Shown here one piece after another: positions 1 to 7,467 of a stretch of DNA of 64,000 nt. Both the position numbers and the translations under genes were made by a program. The notes beneath the pieces are model-generated. The model saw only the letters and a list, made by a program, of their open reading frames with translations. It was not told the origin of the DNA and did not search any database. Source of the DNA: VRUE01 sp036276735 (lineage in GTDB: Bacteria; Actinomycetota; Thermoleophilia; Solirubrobacterales; 70-9); assembly GCA_036276735.1 (NCBI GenBank), contig DASUOH010000007.1, positions 1 through 64,000 of the forward strand, written 5' to 3'. Every line of letters starts with the position of its first letter. Positions within the stretch are counted from its first letter, which is position 1.

Positions 1-90
1 ATCCGTGTCCTCGACGCCCGGACAGGCGAGCTGATCCGTCGTCTGACTCTCGATCCCAGCCGCGACTACCAGCCGATCGGAGGAGATTGA
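1..90 (+). CDS. C-terminal tail of an IS481-type transposase (5' end outside window)
   Basis: Frame 1 is open from the first base to a TGA at 88-90 and encodes 29 residues, including RVLDARTGELIRRLTLDPS and DYQPIG. From memory this is the usual extreme C-terminus of IS481-family DDE transposases/integrases in Actinobacteria, where it follows the catalytic domain. The catalytic residues lie outside the window, so activity cannot be judged. The tail is followed at once by short repeats resembling an insertion-sequence end and then by a tRNA-Ser gene. Confidence 0.7.
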   Translation: MRVLDARTGELIRRLTLDPSRDYQPIGGD

Positions 91-94
91 GATG

Positions 95-140
95 TCTACG
101 ATGTCCCGCGACATCTGTCTCCGATGTCGCGACACATCAC
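95..140. repeat. Probable IS right-end repeats
   Basis: The segment holds two related GATGTC-type motifs: GATGTC-CCGC-GACATC (an interrupted palindrome) and the perfect palindrome TGTCGCGACA, separated by about 10 bp. They lie between the transposase stop codon and the tRNA-Ser gene, where the terminal repeat of the element would be expected. The exact end cannot be fixed without the left end. Confidence 0.45.
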
Positions 141-145
141 AGCAG

Positions 146-235
146 CGGAGAGGGTGGGATTCGAACCCACGAGGCGGGTTAACCCCGCCCACGCGATTTC
201 CAGTCGCGCTCCTTAAGCCACTCGGACACCTCTCC
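146..235 (-). tRNA. tRNA-Ser (GGA anticodon)
   Basis: The minus strand folds into a class-II tRNA with a 7-bp acceptor (GGAGAGG/CCTCTCC), discriminator G, anticodon loop CTGGAAA giving GGA (codons UCC/UCU), a long GC-rich variable arm and a TTCGAAT T-loop. CCA is not encoded. Its first 23 bases also encode the last residues and TAA stop of the upstream glycosyltransferase gene. Confidence 0.95.
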
Positions 236-2156
236 GGGTTCTGGCCAAAGGGTATTCGCTCTTCAGCGGCATGACGATCGACTCGTCCTGTGCCGGGGCG
301 GCCGGCCGGCGCCCACGCAACCGCTCGTGGCTGCAGACGACGTAGCACCACTCCATCAGCCACATGCGCGAGGAGGGGTCGATGCGCTCGATTGTCGCTC
401 CGACCAGCTGGCGGCCGTCCGCCTCGCGGCAGGATCGCACCTCGACCTCGGCCGCGACCTCGTGCGCCTCGCCGCCGGCGTCGTGGAGCTCCAGCAAGAC
501 CGAGGCACGCGTCCCAACCGCGAGCGGCGCGTCGAGCACCAGCCCCACCCCGGCGGCGCTGGCGTCGACCAGACGACCGCCGACATGCGTCGCGCCGCTG
601 AAGCAGTGGGCCGGTGCGTCGCCCTCGAAGCGGTAGATCTGGCGCCGTTGCTGGCGCCGGCCGACTGCGAGCAGCGTGCGGAGCACCCGGCGCAGCTCGA
701 TCAGGCCGAGCGCAACGACGACCGCGGTGGCGATCCCGGGCATGTCGGGCAGCGGGCCGAGGCCGACAAGGTCGAGCGCCCGCATCAGCGTCCCGCCCGC
801 CAGCACCACCGCCGCCGCGATCACGAGATGCAGCTTGCGCGCGGCCTGCAGGCCGCCGACGTCGGTGCCCTGCTTCGGGGTGACCTTGAACGCCGTGCGG
901 CCTGGCTTCAAGGCGCAGCGCAGGGCACGCGTGTAGATCTCCATCGTCAGCAGCTCGTAGTGGGCGGTCTCGCCAATTCGCATGTAGCCGCGCGCCAGGG
1001 CCGAGCCGGCGAGCAGGTTGAGGCTGACCGAGGGGAGCCAGAGCGCCGCGAGGGCCGCCACGCTGACCTTCATCGGCAGCTCGCCGGTCCACAGCACGAG
1101 TCCGAGCGTCGCCAGCAACAGCAGTCGCATCGGCGGCGCCAGGTAGGCGGCAAGGCTGGCGAAGTAGGAGAGGCGCTGCAGCGGCCGCAGCTCGCGGGCG
1201 CGCAGCGGCGACTCGGGCAGCGTGAAGACGGCGAGGTTGCCTCGCGCCCAGCGGTCGCGCTGCAGCAGGTAGCCGTCGAGGTTGTGAGGCGCCAGTCCTT
1301 GGACCAGCACCTCGTCGTGGTAGCGGCTCGTCCAGCCATGGCGCTGTAGGCGGATCGTCGTGTGGAAGTCCTCGGCGATCGTCTCGGTGGCGACGCCGCC
1401 GATCTCGAGCAACGCCTCGCGTCGCAGCACCGCTGCCGAGCCGCACCAGTAAGCGGCGCCGTGGCGGTCCTTGCCGGGGCAGATGACGCGGTAGAAGAGC
1501 GACTGCTCGTGGCGCCCGACGACGTAGTGCTGGACCGAGTCGTGGTTGAAGAAGTCGTGCGGGCTCTGCACCAGTGCGACCCGCTCGTCGTCGAAGTAGC
1601 CGACCATCGCGTCGAGCGCGTCGGGCATCGGCACGTGGTCGGCGTCGAGCGCCAGCACCAGCTCGCCGTTGGTCCGGCGCAGCGCTGCGTTGATGTTGCC
1701 CGCCTTGGCGTGCGAGTTGTCGGACCGGGTCAGGTAACGAGCGCCCGCGGTCTTGGCCAGGGCGCGCATCTCGGCTCGGCGGCCGTCGTCAAGCAGGTAG
1801 GTGGTGTGCGGGTAGGTCAGGGCGCGGCAACCGGCCAACGTCGCCGCGACGACCTCGACCGGCTCGTCGTACGTGCAGACGTATACGTCGACCTTGCGCC
1901 CCGGCGTCACCGCAGGGCGCACGGCCGGCGGGCGCGACCACGAGTACCAGGTGAGCGTTCCCAGCGCCCACAATCCGTAGGCCTCGGTGACGAGGAGCAT
2001 CGCGAAGAGGACGGGACTCGCGCCCTCGCCGCTCCAGCCGATCCGCCAGGTCAGGTAGCCGACGCCCCAGAGCAGGGCCAGGACCGCGAGCGCGCGGAGG
2101 GGAAGGGGATGGCGGTCGAAGAAGCGGCCGAGCCTGGTCTGCTCGCTGGCTTGCAC
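213..2156 (-). CDS. Cellulose-synthase-like family 2 glycosyltransferase with C-terminal PilZ domain
   Basis: This is an inner-membrane processive beta-glycosyltransferase of the BcsA type, about 647 residues. After two or three N-terminal membrane segments come the GT2 signatures: DDGRRAEM with nearby DNSHAKAGNINAAL, DADHVP (the DxD site), TIAEDFHTTIRLQRHGW (TED) and QRDRWARGNL (QxxRW). Further membrane spans follow, then a PilZ-like beta-barrel near the C-terminus, which in this family senses c-di-GMP, although the canonical RxxxR motif is not clear. An HD-GYP gene at 33.8 kb would fit c-di-GMP signalling in this genome. The frame stays open upstream through a divergent tRNA-Ser, but that part is antisense tRNA, so GTG at 2156 is preferred. 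The stop lies inside the downstream tRNA-Ser(GGA). The polymer made is unknown. Confidence 0.85.
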   Translation of the reverse strand: MQASEQTRLGRFFDRHPLPLRALAVLALLWGVGYLTWRIGWSGEGASPVLFAMLLVTEAYGLWALGTLTWYSWSRPPAVRPAVTPGRKVDVYVCTYDEPVEVVAATLAGCRALTYPHTTYLLDDGRRAEMRALAKTAGARYLTRSDNSHAKAGNINAALRRTNGELVLALDADHVPMPDALDAMVGYFDDERVALVQSPHDFFNHDSVQHYVVGRHEQSLFYRVICPGKDRHGAAYWCGSAAVLRREALLEIGGVATETIAEDFHTTIRLQRHGWTSRYHDEVLVQGLAPHNLDGYLLQRDRWARGNLAVFTLPESPLRARELRPLQRLSYFASLAAYLAPPMRLLLLATLGLVLWTGELPMKVSVAALAALWLPSVSLNLLAGSALARGYMRIGETAHYELLTMEIYTRALRCALKPGRTAFKVTPKQGTDVGGLQAARKLHLVIAAAVVLAGGTLMRALDLVGLGPLPDMPGIATAVVVALGLIELRRVLRTLLAVGRRQQRRQIYRFEGDAPAHCFSGATHVGGRLVDASAAGVGLVLDAPLAVGTRASVLLELHDAGGEAHEVAAEVEVRSCREADGRQLVGATIERIDPSSRMWLMEWCYVVCSHERLRGRRPAAPAQDESIVMPLKSEYPLARTRRGVRVA

Positions 2157-2240
2157 TCCGCCCTGATCGGCGCTTCTCCGAAGAGCCTTGAACCGTGCGA
2201 GACCCGTGGCTTCGTAGAATCGGCGCAGGACCGAAGTCCC

Positions 2241-2329
2241 GGAGGGGTGCCGGAGTGGTTGAACGGGGCGGTCTCGAAAACCGTTGGCCGTCGCAAGGCG
2301 GCTCGTGGGTTCGAATCCCACCCCCTCCG
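2241..2329 (+). tRNA. tRNA-Ser (CGA anticodon)
   Basis: Acceptor GGAGGGG/CCCCTCC with discriminator G, anticodon loop CTCGAAA giving CGA (codon UCG), a long variable arm and a TTCGAAT T-loop. CCA is not encoded. It is transcribed divergently from the glycosyltransferase and lies 58 bp before the next gene. Confidence 0.95.
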
Positions 2330-2387
2330 CTTCTCTTAACACAGATTTCCTTTGCGCTAATCGAGGCTGTGTGAGAGGTTGGCTTCG

Positions 2388-3428
2388 GTGGCCCGCATCG
2401 TCGGCATACTCGTCGCAGTCGCCGGCGTTGCCGCCGTCGTCGCGGTGGCGGCGATTTTCAGTTGGGAGAAGACGCGTACGGACGACGGAGCTGACATCAG
2501 CCCCAACTATCCCGGCAGCCCCAAGGAGTTCCTCTACCTCGACAGCCCCCGGGTCGCCTCCTATCTGGCTCAGGTGGACGGCGGCGAGGTTGAAAGCGAG
2601 AAGCTGACGCGCAAGCTAACCCAGAGCCTCAATGCCAAGCTGACCTTGGACAAGGCGGCAGAGGCAGGTAGCGCGAGCGCCGCCGAGAGTTTCGCTGAAA
2701 GGGTGGTCAAACCAACCGCCGAGAGCAGCTTCTTCGCTCTCGTCGCAGCGCTGGAAGACCGCGAGAAAGCGCACGACGAGCTCAAGCAAATTCACCTCGA
2801 GGATTTCGAGCGGGGTATCGAGAACCTGAACGAGGGGAGATTCATCAGATTCGCGACGAAGGCCATTCGGTTGCCGCTCTACGTGAATGCCTACCTGGCC
2901 GGAAGAAACGCAAGCACGGTCACCGCCATCTTCCCCGGCTCCTCCGACCGGAAGAAGGCCGCAGAAGCCTTTATGGCGAGGATCGGGGAGACGCCGCGAC
3001 TCGTCGTCACGATGCGACCAACGGGCTCTGGTGGAACCGAACGCTCCGCGCCATTCGCCTACATGCTGCCGATGAACGCCCAGATGCTGACCGGCGAGCG
3101 CAGCCTCCTCAAATACGGTGGCGGCAACTTCACCATCGTCGGCAAGATCGTTCGGCAGTTTCCCCGCGGCAGCGTCCGCCGTCGCTTCGCCTACGTCGAC
3201 TCGCCGACGCTGGAGACGTGGGAACAGCCCTTGCTGCGGGCCCCCGGCGAGCTTCTCTGTCGCACCAATACGTGGTGTGCGACACGAGTCCGCATGGGAT
3301 ACCTGCGAGGGAGGCGGCGGTTGGCCGTGATCGCCAAGGCGAGGCAGATGATCATCGAAGCGCTACGTGAAGAGACGCTGATTCGCAGGCGCGGGACGGT
3401 GATTCTCCCCGTCGCGATCTACAAGTAG
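2388..3428 (+). CDS. Membrane-anchored protein with DUF6414-like start, function unknown
   Basis: About 346 residues. One N-terminal hydrophobic helix (VGILVAVAGVAAVVAVAAIF) is followed by a soluble region containing EFLYLDSPRVASYLAQVDGG. That motif recalls the start of DUF6414 proteins (E-F-x-Y-L-D ... S-Y-L), and this resemblance is the only family clue. The body is rich in charged helices, with a basic C-terminus. GTG at 2388 has GAGAGG nine bases upstream; TTG at 2379 is too close to that motif. The gene stands alone after tRNA-Ser. No catalytic motif was recognised. Confidence 0.6.
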   Translation: MARIVGILVAVAGVAAVVAVAAIFSWEKTRTDDGADISPNYPGSPKEFLYLDSPRVASYLAQVDGGEVESEKLTRKLTQSLNAKLTLDKAAEAGSASAAESFAERVVKPTAESSFFALVAALEDREKAHDELKQIHLEDFERGIENLNEGRFIRFATKAIRLPLYVNAYLAGRNASTVTAIFPGSSDRKKAAEAFMARIGETPRLVVTMRPTGSGGTERSAPFAYMLPMNAQMLTGERSLLKYGGGNFTIVGKIVRQFPRGSVRRRFAYVDSPTLETWEQPLLRAPGELLCRTNTWCATRVRMGYLRGRRRLAVIAKARQMIIEALREETLIRRRGTVILPVAIYK

Positions 3429-3482
3429 TCGCCGCGTCCTTTCGTAGGTTTGCCGCCCCGGCCGGCGGGGCAAGTTGGAAAA

Positions 3483-4457
3483 GTGGCCGAGGAGCGGACT
3501 CAGAGGGCGACGGCTTCCCGCGACCTGCACTCGGGCAGTGGCTGGTTCGCGACGCTGAAGCGCACCGCGACCGAGTTCCGCGACGACAATCTGTCCGACT
3601 GGGCCGCGGCTCTCACCTACTACGGCCTGCTCTCGCTCTTTCCGGCGCTTCTCGCGATGATCTCGCTGGTCGGCCTCTTCGGCGACCCCAAAGAGACGAC
3701 CGACGCGGTCACCGAAATTGTCACCTCGCTCGGGCCGGGGTCCGCCGCCGACACCTTCTCCGGCCCGATCGAATCGATTACCTCCAACCGCAGTGCCGCC
3801 GGGCTGACGCTGATCATCGGCCTCGCTACCGCGCTCTGGTCGGCCTCCGCCTACGTCGGCGCGTTCATGCGAGCCTCCAACGTCATCTACGAGATCCCCG
3901 AGGGGCGGCCCTTCTGGAAGCTGCGCCCCCTGCAACTGCTGGTCACCCTCGTGATGATCGTCCTGACCGCCCTCGTTGCGCTCGGGTTGGTGCTGACCGG
4001 ACCAGTCGTCGAAGCTGTCGCCGACCCAATCGGGCTCTCCAGCACGGCGGTCGACATCTGGAACATCGCCAAGTGGCCTGTTCTCGCCGCCCTCTTCATC
4101 ACGGTCATCGCGGTCCTCTACTACGCCTCGCCGAACGCCAAGCTGCGCGGCTTCAAATGGGTGACGCCGGGCAGCATCGTCGCGATCGTCGTCTGGATCG
4201 TCGCCTCTGCCCTCTTTGCGCTCTACGTCGCCAACTTCGGCTCCTACGACAAGACCTACGGCACGCTCGGTGGCCTGATCGCGCTGCTGGTCTGGTTCTG
4301 GATAACCAACCTGGCGATCCTGTTCGGACACCAGCTGAACGCAGAGCGTGAGCGCAGCATCGAGATCGAAGAGGGGAGGCCCGGCGCCGCCGAGGACCTG
4401 CAGCTCGAGCCGCGCTCTGAGCCCGACGAGCCGCGGACGCGAGGAGGTCAGCCGTGA
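3483..4457 (+). CDS. YihY/BrkB-family inner-membrane protein
   Basis: About 324 residues with six predicted membrane segments. It carries the family signature near the N-terminus, DNLSDWAAALTYYGLLSLFP, and the late motif TYGTLGGLIALLVWFWITN. Proteins of this family (once called ribonuclease BN or BrkB) are polytopic membrane proteins of unsettled function. The C-terminus is a charged, proline/arginine-rich tail. An upstream TTG at 3450 would add 11 residues; neither start has a strong ribosome site. The GTG of the next gene overlaps its stop (GTGA), so the two are translationally coupled. Confidence 0.85.
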   Translation: MAEERTQRATASRDLHSGSGWFATLKRTATEFRDDNLSDWAAALTYYGLLSLFPALLAMISLVGLFGDPKETTDAVTEIVTSLGPGSAADTFSGPIESITSNRSAAGLTLIIGLATALWSASAYVGAFMRASNVIYEIPEGRPFWKLRPLQLLVTLVMIVLTALVALGLVLTGPVVEAVADPIGLSSTAVDIWNIAKWPVLAALFITVIAVLYYASPNAKLRGFKWVTPGSIVAIVVWIVASALFALYVANFGSYDKTYGTLGGLIALLVWFWITNLAILFGHQLNAERERSIEIEEGRPGAAEDLQLEPRSEPDEPRTRGGQP

Positions 4458-4729
4458 GGTTCGTCTTCGCCCCAATCGGCATCGTGGTTGGCCTGATCGC
4501 CGGCTCGCTCGGCAAGAAGGCCTTCGAACAGATCTGGGGCCTGATCGACGACGAGGAGCCGCCGCAGCCCAAGCACCGCGAGATCCGGTGGCCGAAAATG
4601 ATCGCCGCCCTGGCGCTCGAGGGCGCGATCTTCCGACTCGCAAAAGGGCTGACCGACCACGGCCTGCGGCGTTCGTTTGCGGGCGTGACGGGTACCTGGC
4701 CCGGCAAGGAAGCCCCCGAGCCTGAGTAG
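4454..4729 (+). CDS. DUF4235 small membrane protein
   Basis: 91 residues. The first helix, VFAPIGIVVGLIAGSLGKKAF, is followed by a cytoplasmic loop with WGLIDDEEPPQPKHREIRWP and a second helix (KMIAALALEGAIFRLAKGL). This is the DUF4235 layout common in Actinobacteria. Its GTG start overlaps the stop of the BrkB-like gene by four bases, and the ferritin-like gene follows 20 bp downstream, suggesting one operon connected with envelope or stress physiology. The biochemical role is unknown. Confidence 0.8.
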   Translation: MRFVFAPIGIVVGLIAGSLGKKAFEQIWGLIDDEEPPQPKHREIRWPKMIAALALEGAIFRLAKGLTDHGLRRSFAGVTGTWPGKEAPEPE

Positions 4730-4749
4730 CGGACAAGGAGGAACACTCG

Positions 4750-5385
4750 ATGGCGGATTTGAACGAGCGCGACGCAAAGCTCGTGCAGTACCTCAACGAG
4801 GCCCACGGCAAAGAGAAGGAACTGGAAACCGCCCTTCAGGCCCACATCACGATGACCACGCGGGCGCCCTACAAGAAACGGCTTCAGCAGCACCTGCGTG
4901 AGACGAAGGCGCACGCGAAAGCGGTGGAGCGGCGGATCAAGAAACTGGGTGGCGACGGGACCAGCCGGGTGGGCAGCGCGGTCGGCAAGGCGATGGCCGC
5001 GGCAAAGGGCCCGATGCACGCGGTGCGCGGGACCGGCGAGCAGGAGAAAATGCTCAAGAACGCCAAGACCGAGTACTGGAACGAGCACGAGGAGATCGCC
5101 ACTTACATGGCGATCGAGACCCTGGCGGAAAAAGTCGGCGACAAAGAGACCGCCAAACTGGCCCGCGACATCCGCCGCGAGGAGGAACGGATGGCGAAAT
5201 TCCTAGAGGGCCAGATCAAGTCGTTGACGGGCGCCGTCGTGCAGGAGGAAGTGCCGCGCGCCCAGCGCTCGTCGAACAACTCGACGCGACGCAAAACGAA
5301 AGCGGCGACGACGAAGAAAGCCTCGACTCGGCGGCGTCCCGCCACCGCCAGAGGCGGCAGCGGGAGCAGCCGAAAAGCGCGCTAG
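4750..5385 (+). CDS. Ferritin-like DUF892 (YciE-type) protein with basic tail
   Basis: 211 residues. The first ~165 form a four-helix ferritin-like fold: a start like DLNERDAKLVQYLNEAHGKE, paired with a second half containing EYWNEHEEIATYMAIETLAE. Glu and His residues lie at helix positions typical of di-iron sites in the DUF892/YciE stress family. The last ~45 residues are Lys/Arg/Ser/Thr rich (RRKTKAATTKKASTRRR), like histone-type tails that may bind nucleic acid; that is inference. AAGGAGGAA lies just upstream of the ATG at 4750. It is the last gene of the BrkB-DUF4235 group and converges on the copper-protein gene with only 4 bp between stops. Confidence 0.75.
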   Translation: MADLNERDAKLVQYLNEAHGKEKELETALQAHITMTTRAPYKKRLQQHLRETKAHAKAVERRIKKLGGDGTSRVGSAVGKAMAAAKGPMHAVRGTGEQEKMLKNAKTEYWNEHEEIATYMAIETLAEKVGDKETAKLARDIRREEERMAKFLEGQIKSLTGAVVQEEVPRAQRSSNNSTRRKTKAATTKKASTRRRPATARGGSGSSRKAR

Positions 5386-5389
5386 GCGC

Positions 5390-6355
5390 TCAGCTCGGGT
5401 TGATGTAGGCGATTGCGATGATCATCGCGTCGTTGATTTCGTGGTGGCCTTCCGGCACGTTGTAGGTGCCGTGCAGGCGCAGCGTGTCGCCTTTTTTGAT
5501 CGTCCCGAGCGGATTGCCGGTGCAGACGCCCATCGAGGAGATGTGGTTCCGCCCGTCCGAGTGGGTTTTGTAGCCCGTGCCGCCGTAGCCGGCGACTGAG
5601 TTGCAAAGCAGGGCTTCGCTGGCCGATTTGTTGGTCAGTTCGACGTTGACACCATGGTCATGGATATGGCCGGCGGCGGCGATCAGATTGCCGCCGAAGG
5701 TCGTTTTCCAGTCGTAGTGGGTGTCGCTGAGCCCGAAGGGAACCGAGATCAGCGAGTCCATGCTGCAGCCGTCCGCGTCGAGCCAGACCGGCCGCAATGG
5801 GGCGCGGTTGGTGTGGTCGGCGCCGGTGGCGTACTTCCAGGCGACCTTGACCTTGACGGTTTTACTGGTCGTTTCCCAGTTCATCAGGTCAAGGACCATG
5901 TTCCAGGTCTCGGTGCTGTTGACCTTGTAGCCGTAGTTGAGGGACTGGAGGTCGATCGCGGTGCGCTCGTTGCCGGTGGCGAAGAAGCGCTCCCCGAGTA
6001 GGCCGGGGCCACTGCTGCCGCAGGTCGCATCGGACTTGCCGCTCGACTGGGCCATGAAGACCGCGTGGTGGAGCATCGGACCGTCTGTGATGTTGGCTTT
6101 GGTGCCGTTTTCATAGACCAGGTCCGGCGTGGCGCCGATCAGGGTGCAGCCGGTACACGGCTTGGAGATGTTGGTGACGATTTTGTTGGCAATCGCCCCC
6201 ATCGTCGCGTGGTCGTGAGGATCGCCGCCACCGGCGGGGATCGTGTAAGGGCCATATTCGATCGTGGTGGTCGTGATCGTGGCGTTGGCGGTCGCCGGCA
6301 GCGCAAAGGCTGCGACGGCGCAGACCAGCATCGCCAGGCGTTTCACAGCTGGCAT
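5390..6355 (-). CDS. Secreted protein resembling copper type II (PHM-like) monooxygenases
   Basis: 321 residues with a clean signal peptide (cut near ANA-TIT). It has three candidate copper-ligand sites in the order seen in peptidylglycine/dopamine monooxygenases: an adjacent His pair in MLHHAVFMAQ, His-x-His in AAGHIHDHGVNVEL, and a late Met in HHEINDAMIIAIAY. Several Cys (CTGC, TCG, GCSM, LLCNS, GVCTG) could form disulfides as in that family. The ligand match is by eye, and enzyme activity is inference. GGGAGG is well placed before the ATG at 6355. A small hairpin and a 10-bp inverted repeat lie upstream. Confidence 0.6.
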   Translation of the reverse strand: MPAVKRLAMLVCAVAAFALPATANATITTTTIEYGPYTIPAGGGDPHDHATMGAIANKIVTNISKPCTGCTLIGATPDLVYENGTKANITDGPMLHHAVFMAQSSGKSDATCGSSGPGLLGERFFATGNERTAIDLQSLNYGYKVNSTETWNMVLDLMNWETTSKTVKVKVAWKYATGADHTNRAPLRPVWLDADGCSMDSLISVPFGLSDTHYDWKTTFGGNLIAAAGHIHDHGVNVELTNKSASEALLCNSVAGYGGTGYKTHSDGRNHISSMGVCTGNPLGTIKKGDTLRLHGTYNVPEGHHEINDAMIIAIAYINPS

Positions 6356-6373
6356 TTGGAGCCTCCCTTGATT

Positions 6374-6395
6374 GGGGAAGGGCCCGTCCTTCCCC
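6374..6395 (-). promoter_or_regulatory. Hairpin in the 5' leader of the copper-protein gene
   Basis: GGGGAAGG and CCTTCCCC form a perfect 8-bp stem with loop GCCCGT, 19 bp upstream of the ATG at 6355. It may shape the leader transcript; no U-tract follows on the minus strand. Confidence 0.4.
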
Positions 6396-6405
6396 CGAGG
6401 CCCCT

Positions 6406-6435
6406 CCGATTGATCAGTGACCTTAGATCAATCGG
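6406..6435. promoter_or_regulatory. Perfect 10-bp inverted repeat, operator candidate
   Basis: CCGATTGATC and GATCAATCGG flank a 10-base spacer between the stop of the calcium-repeat gene and the start of the copper-protein gene. The spacing (one helical turn between arm edges) suits a dimeric regulator. A terminator role is less likely because no T-run follows. Confidence 0.45.
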
Positions 6436-6468
6436 AAAACCATGTCAACGATCTATGTCCAGGTTGAG

Positions 6469-7179
6469 TCAGCGCCGCGGCCCGGCCTCGCACGACTGCG
6501 AGCGACCCCACCCGGCCCCGCCGTCGCAGTGGTCGTGTCCGCCGCCGCCGTAGAGCCGGTCGCTGCTCGAACCGCCGTAGAGGCGGTCGTTCCCCGGCCC
6601 GCCGTGGCAGCCGTCGTGTCCAGGGCCCATGCGGCAGATGTCGCGACCCGGTCCGCCCCAGCAGCCATCGCTTCCCGTGCCGTGCTCGCAGTAGTCGTTT
6701 CCCCTGCCCCCGACGCAGTCGCTGTTGCGCGGTCCGGTGATGCAGATGTCGTCGCCGCCGCGTCCGATGCAGCGATTGCGGCGGCTGCCCCCGGGGAAGC
6801 AGAGGTCGCGCTCGTCGTTGCCGATGAACTTGTCCGAGCCACCGCCGAGGCGGACGATCACCGGGGCGGGCATGCGGTCAACGACCGTGACCCTGTCGCC
6901 GGAGGGGCCCATGTCCAGCACGATCGAGTCGACTCGATCGATGCGGCAGGCGGCGAGGAGGCGGTAGCGTCGGAAGTGGCAGCCGGTCGGGCGGGCCTTG
7001 GCCATTAAGCCGCGGACGATCAGGCGCCCATCGCGCGTGCTCAGCTTCAGGTTGCTGCCCCCGTATGCCCCGTGCACGACGATTCGCTCCGGCGGGGCGG
7101 CGGTGCTGCCGCCGCCGGGGAGGATCAGCACGAGGATCGCGGACAGCAGCAGCAACGCGGCTGGAAAAGAGCGCCTCAT
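6469..7179 (-). CDS. Secreted protein with hemolysin-type (RTX-like) Gly-Asp repeats
   Basis: 236 residues. After a signal peptide (MRRSFPAALLLLSAILVLIL), a ~90-residue beta-rich N-terminal part leads into a Gly/Asp repeat region. This contains GGRGNDYC, GGPGRDIC, GGPGNDRLYGG, SSDRLYGGGGHDHC and similar, matching the GGxGxDxx nonapeptide of calcium-binding beta-rolls. Unusually, many repeats end in Cys (about ten), suggesting a disulfide-braced roll. Binding Ca2+ outside the cell is inference from the family. It lies upstream of, and on the same strand as, the copper-monooxygenase-like gene. Confidence 0.7.
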   Translation of the reverse strand: MRRSFPAALLLLSAILVLILPGGGSTAAPPERIVVHGAYGGSNLKLSTRDGRLIVRGLMAKARPTGCHFRRYRLLAACRIDRVDSIVLDMGPSGDRVTVVDRMPAPVIVRLGGGSDKFIGNDERDLCFPGGSRRNRCIGRGGDDICITGPRNSDCVGGRGNDYCEHGTGSDGCWGGPGRDICRMGPGHDGCHGGPGNDRLYGGSSSDRLYGGGGHDHCDGGAGWGRSQSCEAGPRR

Positions 7180-7372
7180 GACAGCGCGCGGCAGGTTAGC
7201 GACGGTGGCGGCGGCATTTTGTTGCCCGGCGGGGGAGCTGTCGGTTGCGGCGACGGCTCGGGCTCCTCTCCTCCCGCGGGTTAAGCGGCGAGAGGCTAAC
7301 GAAAACGTCGGCGCGAGCTGGTTCCGGTGGGCGATCTCGGCGTGGCGCTCGCTAAGCGCGACAGCCGACCAG

Positions 7373-7445
7373 AGCCGACGCCCGGACTTGAACCGGGGAC
7401 CCCTTCATTACGAATGAAGTGCTCTACCAACTGAGCTACGCCGGC
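7373..7445 (-). tRNA. tRNA-Thr (CGT anticodon)
   Basis: Acceptor GCCGGCG/CGTCGGC (one G-T pair), anticodon stem CTTCA/TGAAG with loop TTCGTAA giving CGU for codon ACG, and a TTCAAGT T-loop. CCA is not encoded. It lies 193 bp from the calcium-repeat gene start and 22 bp downstream of the ThiF-like gene; nothing else was recognised in 7180-7372. Confidence 0.93.
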
Positions 7446-7467
7446 CTGCACGACTCATCTTAGGAGG

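Noticed and set aside
2157..2342. N-terminal extension of the glycosyltransferase containing GVGFEPTSRLA
   Set aside because: It is the antisense translation of tRNA-Ser(CGA), a common annotation artefact.
3363..4811. Long minus-strand open frame opposite the BrkB-like gene
   Set aside because: Low-complexity Asp/Arg composition and full overlap with well-supported genes.
6442..7008. 188-codon plus-strand frame opposite the Ca-repeat gene
   Set aside because: Val/Ala-rich shadow of the Gly-Asp repeats on the other strand.
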